60,000 nucleotides of DNA from Hydractinia symbiolongicarpus (Eukaryota; Cnidaria; Hydrozoa; Anthoathecata; Hydractiniidae): positions 7,070,001 through 7,130,000 of the forward strand of contig NC_079882.1 in the NCBI RefSeq assembly GCF_029227915.1, written 5' to 3'. Below the pieces are notes generated by a model that saw only the letters and a list, made by a program, of their open reading frames with translations, did not search any database and had not been told where the DNA came from. The translations under genes and the position numbers were made by a program. Below, piece by piece: positions 45,980-54,387 of this stretch (position 1 is its first letter; each line of letters starts with the position of its first letter).

Positions 45980-46739
45980 ATGTCAACGCAAGTTATATTC
46001 AACGCAGGAGCCATTGAGACACTATCCAATAATCAAGATCAACCCATGTTTAAACGCACTGACCTGGGACGTTTCCTGGGTATCGAAAATGTTAAAAATA
46101 TGACAATACCTTTGGCATTCCTATCTACTAGATTCGAAATAGTAGGGTCCAAGGGAGCATCTCCCATGGGCCCCTGATCAGGCATGCAGGGAGCAGGGAA
46201 AAATGGGCATGACGTCTTTGTCACGCTCCAGGGCGCCTTGGAAATTGTGCGTAGATCAAAAAAGCCAAAAGCATAAGGGTTCACTAAATGGTTGTCCAGG
46301 GCAGGTGTTCAAAAACTACAAGATGTAATTAAGGAGCAGCGTCAGGCCCTGGATGATAGGGATAGGGCCCTTGCCTTACTCAATTATGAAATTGATGATA
46401 AGGATAGTCAAATCGTGATGTTGGGGAATGAAATTAAGGAACTCCAGCAACGTGCCACACCTTGAAGATCCCGGAAAGGATAATAGCATGGTCATCATCC
46501 AGAAGAATAATGCCTTGCTATTTGTGGCTAACTGGGGCATGTAGCACAGCAGATTCGGAATAAACTTGTTGATTACCACAAGGGTGAGATCGTGGTACTG
46601 ACAGAGACCCCTGATGCTATAGTCTATTACAACTGGCTCCAGGAACGTGGATGTATTGAAGTCAACCCAAAGAGAGTTAGAAATTTTAGTCTTGGTGAGA
46701 ATTACACGCATGAACGCCTCTTAAAACTCGCGGAATAGG
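45980..46739 (+). pseudogene. Element A BRO-like protein, broken
   Basis: Starts MSTQVIFNAGAIETLSNNQD, with PMFKRTDLGRFLGIENVKN and VFVTLQGALEIVRRSKKPKA, motifs of BRO-N-type domains, then WLSRAGVQKLQD, a charged helix and a C-terminal part with ITTRVRS-like codons in other frames. Stops near 46176, 46275 and 46463 and a frameshift break it. It occupies the place of B's BRO gene but belongs to a different BRO subgroup. Confidence 0.65.
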
Positions 46740-46827
46740 CATGATTTTTACTACCAGCAGGTAGTGAAAATTGTATGCAAAAATGGTTGGGGTGCCACTC
46801 CCACCCATTGGTAAAGCTCGATCCCTA

Positions 46828-47355
46828 TCACCAATCCTTCACATGTTCTGGAGGCACTTCAACATCCTCCGGTACCAGCATGAGTTCTTCCGAGACAAAG
46901 CTTCTTTCGGGACCATCTTTCGAATAGTATAGCATGCGACTACCTGCTATTATACGATCCAACCTATACATCTTTTTACTCCAGAAAGCATCGGTGGCGC
47001 GTTCTTTAGAGTCACTATGCTCCTCTCCGGGTTGTAGAAGATAGAGGTAGAGACCATCCCCGGGTAGAGGCTTTTCCTTGGGATATTCTTCGCTTTTTGC
47101 GAGTGGTATCTCATCCAGTTTGATCGCCTTGCTGGGCTTCATGTTTATCGTGGTAGTCTTGGTATTGTTAAGGCGTTTGACGATGGTATACAGGCGTTTC
47201 ACCCAAATGGTACTAGGCTCGCCAGAGACCAGCTCTTGCGCATCCTGAAGCTTGAGTAGCTTTTCCGCAGAACTTTATTGTAGGACTCTACAAAGGCCGT
47301 AAACGTATTTGGTGTTGGCCCTCTTAATTTCAACACCTTTGCCTTCCAGTAGCTG
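46828..47355 (-). pseudogene. Element A integrase, C-terminal half only
   Basis: The minus strand encodes the part from LLEGKGVEIKRANTKY to VEVPPEHVKDW, closely matching B's integrase C-terminal half. The first part, with the catalytic Asp residues, is absent: at about 47355 the sequence switches to a plus-strand capsid-like frame. A frameshift and stop lie near the catalytic Glu (about 47285). Confidence 0.8.
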
Positions 47356-47761
47356 GTTCCATCCAATTTATTTCCGTGTCAGCGAGGGGTACTCAGTGGT
47401 GATGAATCGACAATTACAAGAGCTCCTAGGCCTACCCTACGACCCTAGTAAGAAGTATTATATGACCGGCGACCATGATGGGTACTATATGACTGACATT
47501 TACCATAAGCTGAGACTCGTTTGTCCCCAGTTGGATGAGGGTGATTGTCTGTTAAATGGTAAAAAGTCTAAAATTTTGGCCTTGCTTCCCACCAAGGAAT
47601 TGAACGCCTGGGGAAATATGCTGACTTGGACCTTTGACAGTCCTGTATACCTCCCACTGAAGGGTTCAACCGATCGTCTGGAGTTCATGTTAACAGACGT
47701 ATATCACCATGAGAAAAACGTGATGTTCACCGGCTTCACAATGTGCATTCTCATAGAATAA
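47356..47761 (+). pseudogene. Element A capsid-like protein (candidate penton), 5'-truncated
   Basis: Open plus-strand frame of about 130 residues with LQELLGLPYDPSKKYY, DIYHKLRLVCPQLDEGD, ILALLPTKELNAWGN, VYLPLKGSTDRLEFMLTD and MFTGFTMCILIE. Alternating beta-type segments and the closing pattern recall single-jelly-roll minor capsid proteins of Polintons. This is recognition by layout, not a firm match. The 5' part is missing at the deletion junction. Confidence 0.35.
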
Positions 47762-48173
47762 ATGACTGATATAAGTAAACTCTATCCGAGCTTACCGAGT
47801 GCACCCGCGCAAGGCTCTGATCAGGAAGAGGGACAATTTTTCAGGCTCAAGAAGATTGAAGAAATAGAACAATATCTCCGGGTTGAAATAAAGGAGAGGA
47901 ATAGATGAAATGAATAGGCTAAAAAATTCAAAATGCACAACACGTGGGTCAGGATGTGCGACCATGGTCTGCTTGGCGTAAGTGTGATTACGTTGGGGCT
48001 TGGCATTGGAGCTATGGCCTCGGTTTTGGGAGTACCCTTCGGCTTGTTCCATGGAGAGGGGGGGGTCTTGCGATTGCCGCCGGAATAGGGCAAGCCGGTC
48101 TTCGGAACGCATTAAAACGTATACGTGTTAAATTTAAAAAACATAAGGGTAAAAGGCAATGGAAAATGGTATA
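47762..48173 (+). pseudogene. Element A membrane protein, broken
   Basis: The ATG follows the previous stop directly (TAAATG). FFRLKKIEEIEQYLRVEIKERN, two stops, LLGVSVITLGLGIGAMASVLG (hydrophobic), a frameshift, then GLAIAAGIGQAGLRNALKRIRV and a KHKGK-type basic end. A coiled, charged start plus a glycine-rich membrane segment is a design I have seen in cnidarian Polinton-like proteins. Function unknown. Confidence 0.5.
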
Positions 48174-48282
48174 ATCAGTTAATACACATTTTTATTAACT
48201 GTCAACCAATGCCAGGAATTCCTTTTGTGTCAAATCGCCCCAAATCTGACGAGGCGTCTCCTTTATAACGCCTTTTCAACAA

Positions 48283-48525
48283 TCACAACAATATTTCATA
48301 CGCGCTGTCATACACCTTTCGCTCCTCCACATAAACAAGGCAGCACGCATTACTACAAAAGCAGTTCTCGCATATGTACTCACCACCATCCCTCATATGG
48401 ACAGCCATGTTTTCCATCACATGAAAAAAGCCGGATTTTGTTTTACTCACCTGTGGAGGGTTGTATCTCATGGGGCACCTGACGATGTCGCACAATTCTA
48501 CAGAGCACCAGTAACAGAGTACCAT
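48283..48525 (-). CDS. Element A Cys-rich small protein
   Basis: Intact 80-residue frame. MVLCYWCSVELCDIVRCP gives one Cys cluster and ICENCFCSNACC another, suggesting zinc binding. No family recognised. Between them is a TKSGFFHVMENMAVHM segment. No relative found in B or C. Confidence 0.45.
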   Translation of the reverse strand: MVLCYWCSVELCDIVRCPMRYNPPQVSKTKSGFFHVMENMAVHMRDGGEYICENCFCSNACCLVYVEERKVYDSAYEILL

Positions 48526-48554
48526 TTTATACAGTTTTTTAACAAGGTCCGAAG

Positions 48555-48722
48555 CTACATATTGGACATATAGGTAGGGATACTTTTAACGGCCCTGCTG
48601 CACATGTCTTGCGCCTTGAACCGGTCTGGGACATATTTGAGTAGATAGGGATTATTTTCAACGGCCTTGTTACACATGTCCTGCTTAAGCGCATGGTCCG
48701 GAATACTGTGAAACCAACTCAT
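48555..48722 (-). CDS. Element A DUF4116-like repeat protein
   Basis: Complete 55-residue frame starting MSWFHSIPDHALKQDMCNKAV, with two units (PDHALKQDMCNKAVENNPYL, PDRFKAQDMCSRAVKSIPTY). The repeat pattern and MSWF start match B's right-end gene. Unit number is reduced compared with B. Confidence 0.55.
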   Translation of the reverse strand: MSWFHSIPDHALKQDMCNKAVENNPYLLKYVPDRFKAQDMCSRAVKSIPTYMSNM

Positions 48723-48839
48723 CTTTATTATATACTTTCAACAAAGTCCGAAGATTTCATTCTGCCCAACTAGATGTTACAGCGCATGCGTTGATTTTGG
48801 ATGAATATCATTTGGGAATTTCCTTTATTGTGCGTTGAT

Positions 48840-49052
48840 TTTTAGGGAATTGCGCTAGAATCTTGATGACATCATTGTGATGAATAATAGGGACTAGGTT
48901 CTTGAATTATGTGGATCAATATAGACTAGGTCTTGGATGGTGCTGTGACTATTAGAGGATTGTTGTGACTTGCTGGGGGTTGCCGTGGGTTGCTGTGACG
49001 TCACGGTATTGCGCGCATGCGACTGCGCTAGAACATACATTTCTCTATCTCT
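48840..49052 (+). repeat. Right terminal inverted repeat of element A
   Basis: Inverted partner of 17544-17745; contains TGACGTCA (48996-49003) and ends CTATCTCT before the AGACC duplication. Confidence 0.8.
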
Positions 49053-49399
49053 AGACCCAGCATAATTTTTCTTACCACCAGAAAATCGAATAGTTAAGGT
49101 GGGATAAATTACGATTTTTTTGCGGTCAGAATAGTGATCGCGCTTTTTGATTGGGTAATTTTATTGTTCTTTGCTTACGTGGTCAATATCGAGAAATCCT
49201 TTGTTTTGAGCGCGAATGGCCTCATTTACTCACTTGTTTGCGTTTAAGCTTTTGTTTGAGAGAAGCTGAATTTGATATACTCGAAGAAAGCTTAGTTAAC
49301 TAGGCTAATTTCACACGACAACTGAAAAAAATATACTGACTTAGGTATAAAATTGCGGACCAGAATTTTAGGTTTAGTTATAAAAAAATTTTAAAGCCC

Positions 49400-49520
49400 G
49401 GAATGGAGGAGAAAGGTGTTAAGTGCAGAAGAGAAGTGTCAAAATACAGAAGAGAACTGTTTGAATAATAGAAGAGAAGTGCTTTTAAATTGGAAGAGAA
49501 GTGAGCCATAGGGCCATCGC
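49400..49520 (-). repeat. Periodic CACTTCTCTTC repeat, copy 2
   Basis: AGAAGAGAAGTG recurs about every 20-25 bp, then GAGCCATAGGGCC. Reverse-complemented, it matches the style of 14390-14520. Confidence 0.6.
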
Positions 49521-49529
49521 AATTAACAC

Positions 49530-52500
49530 TCCCCGTTTTTAAAACTGGAAAAAGTGTAAAAAAGCAAAGGAACGGAAAAATTAGGCGCATTCATAGTGTA
49601 CCTCGTCCCCCACTGTTTTTTTGTATTATGGGACCCTTTTACTACTTGGCGGCCAATAATCATAAATCAAAATGGCCTAAAAATTCTTGCCTTTTTGACA
49701 TCGAAACCGTGTCAAGTTAAGTAGCCGTAAAGTAAGAGGTAGGGGCTTTGACATCTCGCAACAAACCCTGGAGACTAGCATGGAAAATAACTTGAGAACG
49801 AGGTTGAATAATTTTTGGCTTTGACAAAAGCAAGTGACAGTATTTTGTTTATATGTGACGTTAATTTTGAGTATGTGTTTCTCCCAGTTGTGTTAAGAGA
49901 AAAAGTAAAAATTTCTGAAACAAGGGTGATGTCCGGCGAGATATATCTTCAGAGTTTTTTTTTTTTGATACCGTGGCAAATCATTTCTGTTTTTTTTTGG
50001 CTTTTTAAAAGTTTTTTTTGATAAAAAATGTCACGTGAAATTTTAATTGTTTTTAATTGTTGCTCACGCCTCGGTTTTGCGTTAGGAATTTTGACAATAG
50101 AAAGTATGCTAATTATTGTTATTATTATTATTTTCGTTTAACTAGGAAAGTTTACTAGTACAAAAATAGTAAAATAACTTTTTAAAACACAACGTATTTT
50201 TACAACACCGAAACAACCCGAACACACAACTTATGCTCTCCTCCTTCTTAAATAATAAAAATTGTGGGAAAGTCAAAAATGTTCTTATTTGCTATATGTT
50301 CTTTCAAAATTTTAATACAGAGAAACGCATTTAATTTCTTTTTTTAAATATTTAGAAAAAAAAAGTTTAAAAATTATTTTCCAAACATTATGTTTAATGG
50401 AAAAAAAATTTTAACCGTTTTTTTTCATAAATATTTTCATTATGTTAAATTACTTTTTGGTGATCCTGCGTTTTACACGGTACGCAAATGCACTCCTTCG
50501 TAAATACTTTTTTTGTGGATAATATTGTCGAGTTGAGATTAGTAGGGTCAGTTGGTTTAGGTGAGAAGAAAAGTATATTGTCTGCCTATGCTGATGGCTC
50601 ATTTTATGTCTCATTTTCATACATTTATTACCTTACTGTAAGTTTAAAAAGCTCTCTATGGATCCAATGAAATGATACTGTGATCTAAAAAATAATTTTT
50701 ATCGGACAGTATCGTTTATTAATTTTAGAACATCAATCAACTCAGAATTACAGCTTATTATAGCTTCATTATTGATGTTGTGTGTCTATATCTAGCTGTA
50801 GGTAGTTAGGTTTTAACTATTACTACGTTCTAAACATTTCTGATTGTTTCAATTATATATGTAGCTAGCTACTTGTAAAAATTGTGTTTGGTTTTCTCCT
50901 AAATCAAAGTTAGTTTTGCCCACCTGACTGATGATCAGGTAAAAACTTTGCTGGGTAAGCTAGCTATATTAATAGTGTGAGACAGCTTTAAGAGCGTTAT
51001 TGCATGGTCTTTTTTGTGACTATCTATTTTATCAACTGGTATAGTTTACCAATCATGTTTTCTCTCTTGCTCTGTTAGTTTATAATGTTAAGAGGGTGCT
51101 GATTCTCTAAAAATATTGAGCCCAAGCATGGGTTTTTTAAAATAAAATTCTTGCTTTTTATTTAGCATATTACTTCTGCACTTTTATGAACTTACCTAAA
51201 TTTATTTTTAAAATAAATAACATGAATTTAATTCTGGTGACTTGGGTGAAAAAAAATAGCTAACCTTTATTAGTACTTTTGGCTAGCAAAACAATTTTTT
51301 TTGGTTTGTGACATCACACAGCATACCTAGCTCAACAAGATTTAAACGTCTCCTTCACATCGAGGAAAAAGTTCAGAGCTTTTTGCACTCACTAATCACA
51401 ATATACAGAGGAAAGATTAAAAGAAGGGCCAAGGCAAACCAGTATAACTGTGTTTGTGTTGTTGCCAATATTAAAATTGTGCTGCCCAACCTTCACAAGT
51501 GTGTTAATGTAGTAATGGATCTGAAAACTTGCTTGGTACAATTTTTGTGCAACTCAATTCCTTTTTTTTCATTACGGTGATGTTGAAAATATGTTTGTTT
51601 TATTACCTTGTAGCATTAATAATTTTGAAGAATACGTATAATAACAGGAAAATAGGTAAAAAATACTTCTTTTGACATAGAAAAAAAAATTGTTTTTACA
51701 AAATATATATATAACTTCCGGTATTTTTTTAGGCATCATCACATTTTATTATGTTCATATAATTTTTTAATCTTCTAAACTTTTCATATATATATTGCAC
51801 AAATTCTAGCAAATGTTTTGAGAAACTTTTGTACACAAAATTAAAAAACATTTTATACACATAATACATAGTTGTTTACAAGTTTCAGGCATTTTGGAAA
51901 ACACTAATCCAATGCATCCCATGATACAGTAAGAGACAGAACTACTTCCTGATTCAAGTTTCTTTTTTTGTAATATTTTTCCAATATCTAGTGCAAACAT
52001 CAACACAGCGTGTTTCATTGTAAGCACATTCGATAGATGAATGTTGAATTTAAAGTATGTCAATCCCTTCCCCAGGCCTTTTTCTCTACTGTGCTGCATT
52101 TCCATGATAAGAGCTTTCAAATGTGTGCATGTCACTGGTCTAAATGCTGCCACCCTTAGCTTGTTTGGTTTTAACACTGATACTCAAACAAAAGACAGAG
52201 ATACATTTTGAACCATGCCACAAGTCAGTCTGATCTTAATAAAAAAGAGCATATTTTCAACAAGGAAACTTCTGCAGTAATTTAACCTCATTTTTCATGA
52301 AAATTTCTACTGCAAAACACGCCTTTAAAAATTGCAAAAGTCGAAATAGGTAGGTTGTAGTCCTGTGTAAGGTAGGTTGTATGAGGCCTGTGTAAGAAGT
52401 GTAATATTGTACGGTAGTGAGATACACTAGTCTAAGAGACAGAAAGATTTCACATGATGTAAGAAGCAGTCTAGGTATCTGTAGCATAAAGACTGAGTTG

Positions 52501-52563
52501 CTTAGGAGTAAAATTAATATATAATGTAGGAGTATAATTAGGTAAGAAAGTGTAAAAACTTCA
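49530..52563. other. Intergenic, no recognisable gene
   Basis: AT-rich with homopolymer runs. The 123-codon minus-strand frame at 51806-52177 is Cys- and Leu-rich without a recognisable domain. A second copy of the dispersed repeat is at 52178-52237. Confidence 0.5.
52178..52237 (+). repeat. Dispersed repeat, copy 2
   Basis: Shares AAAGACAGA and AACCATGCCACAAGTCAGTC with 8234-8292 in the same order. Confidence 0.55.
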
Positions 52564-52565
52564 TA

Positions 52566-52927
52566 CCTTAAGTGGATAAATTTTGGCGACTATTTAATTT
52601 GGCGATTGACCAAAATGTAATATTTGATGGGATTTAATTTAGCAAATGATAAATTTTATAAAATTTAGTGATGGTTTAATTTGGGGAATACAAAAAAAAA
52701 TGTTCGTTTTGGCGGGGACTTATTTTGGTGAATGAAATGAATTTTTTATGTCTTGAAATGTTCTATGAAAAATAAGAATAAACGTTAAACACAAGTTCGT
52801 TTTTGGGGGAAAAGAATGTTTTTCTTTTCTTAATTAAAAAAAATTTGTTAAATTTGGTGAGTATTTAATTTAACAAATAGTCAGTTATATATATCACTAT
52901 TATATTATTATATTTATCCACTTAAGG
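52566..52927. mobile_element. TA-type MITE (about 362 bp)
   Basis: Termini CCTTAAGTGGATAAAT are perfect inverted repeats (18 bp including flanking TA). The interior repeats TTTAATTTGGCGA-like words in one orientation. TA borders both ends (52564-52565, 52928-52929). Noncoding. Confidence 0.8.
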
Positions 52928-53259
52928 TAGTTCCTGGGGTAAAGCCGAGAGGTAGACTGGGAAAGACTTTGCAGAAGGTAATAACAACAGACTTGATACA
53001 GAGAGACTTAGATCTAACACAGTCTAGATCAGATTGAAAAAGTGTCATTAATATCCAACCCATGCTAGCATGAAAAACGAACATTAAGCTAAGAATGATA
53101 ATGTAATGATGATAATTATTTGAGAAATTATATATGCAGTACAATGCAGCATGTACCATTAATAAATTTAACAACTTGCCCTCCAAATAAATCTTTTCAA
53201 ATAAAATTATATCTTGCACTTTGTGTAGGAGACGTAGGGGTTTGTTTCTCCTCAGCGGC

Positions 53260-54085
53260 AAATCAATATGGTAAGTAGGTAGAGATGGTAACAAATTGTG
53301 TTCTCCCAGATAAATAAGATTTAAACCAATGCAACTCCTCTGATTCCATAGTGATGTAATTTTGAAATAAGGATAATGTGGTCAACAATATCGAAGGCTT
53401 TTTGAAGGTCAACAAATACTCCACAGGCAAGGTTGCCATCATCAAGAGCTTCCTGAATGCGTTCTGTGATCTTAAAAAGGGCATTAGAAGTTAAATGAGC
53501 TTTACGAAACCTGAAGTGTCGATCAAAGAGAATATCATGGGCGTTGAGAAAATTCATAACACAGGTGTACATAAGTTTTTCAAGGATTTTCTCAATGTTG
53601 GAAAGAAGTGAGATGGGTCTGTAATTTGAGTCAAGAGGAGACCTTTTATTTTTGAAAACAGTTGTATACCTGGAGGATTTTAGCAATTAAGGAAATGATC
53701 TTGTTAGAAATGTAAGATTGAATAGAAAAAGGAAGGTCTGGATATGCTATGCTTAATGAGTTCAAGAATTTGGAAAGGAATGCTATGTGGACCTGAAGAT
53801 TTTTTGTGAGAAAAAGAATAGAATGATTGACAGGATCAGAAAAGATAGAATTAGGATTGGATTGAGGTAGCATGGGTAGTGGAACGAGTTAGACCAACTT
53901 GAACTGAATTTGCAATAAACGTAAAAAAATAATTGAAACCATTTGCTACAAGTGTTGGGTCAGATTTCAGAGAGTAAGGGAATGTTACTGGGTTAACCCC
54001 AGCCAAGTAAGAGAAATGGGAGAGATAGCATGCTGTTTGGACCATTGGATGGTACAGGGAGTTGTCTGGTAGGTTGTGGATCATA
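53260..54085 (-). pseudogene. Degraded LINE reverse transcriptase fragment
   Basis: Minus-strand pieces in several frames: LVANGFNYFFTFIANSV (the pre-RT AN-x-FN-x-F motif), SNYRPISLLSNIEKILEKLMY, FRKAHLTSNALFKITERIQEAL, VFVDLQKAFDIVDH and WFKSYLSGRTQFVTI. Catalytic FADD is not reached. A different LINE lineage from the one at 31760-35284 (LQKAFDIVDH against LSKAFDSIDH). Confidence 0.75.
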
Positions 54086-54197
54086 ATTGAGTATCATAGC
54101 TCAAAAAGAGCATAAAATAATTCAGTACTTCCCATTTAAGCTATGGTCCTTCTTAGAAATAGTAGACAGGGTATGTCCCCAAATATTTGTGGGGCTA

Positions 54198-54222
54198 GTC
54201 ATCCATCCATCCATCCATCTAT
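54198..54222 (+). repeat. (CCAT)n microsatellite
   Basis: Short run of about five CATC/CCAT units. Confidence 0.8.
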
Positions 54223-54387
54223 CTAATTTAGCTTATTTCTACTATACTATCCGTAAGCTTAAAACTACAGTTAAAACCTTGAAAACAGTGATGATATAAA
54301 ACATGTATAATTTGGTAATACTATATAATGTCTTTTAGGTTAAAATTTAGGTTTTATGATATTTGTGTAGTTTAAAACATTCAAGAA

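Larger units (their letters stand above)
17544..49052 (+). mobile_element. Polinton/Maverick element A (outermost), interrupted by B
   Basis: Terminal inverted repeats start AGAGATAGGAAAATGTATG (left) and AGAGATAGAGAAATGTATG (right, reverse-complemented). A 5-bp direct duplication AGACC flanks them at 17539-17543 and 49053-49057. A's own DNA is 17544-19467 plus 41309-49052, about 9.7 kb once B is removed. Gene order is PolB, TM1, TM2, TM3, zinc ribbon, ATPase, BRO (all +), integrase C-terminus (-), capsid-like and membrane protein (+), Cys-rich and DUF4116-like (-). The length is well below the usual 15-20 kb, and the missing integrase N-terminus and major capsid gene point to an internal deletion near 47355. 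Confidence 0.85.

Noticed and set aside
17544-49052. Adenovirus-type cysteine protease expected in Polintons
   Set aside because: Looked for in A, B and C; no segment recognised, so not annotated.
51806-52177. 123-codon minus-strand frame rich in Cys and Leu
   Set aside because: No family match; upstream part abuts a dispersed repeat.
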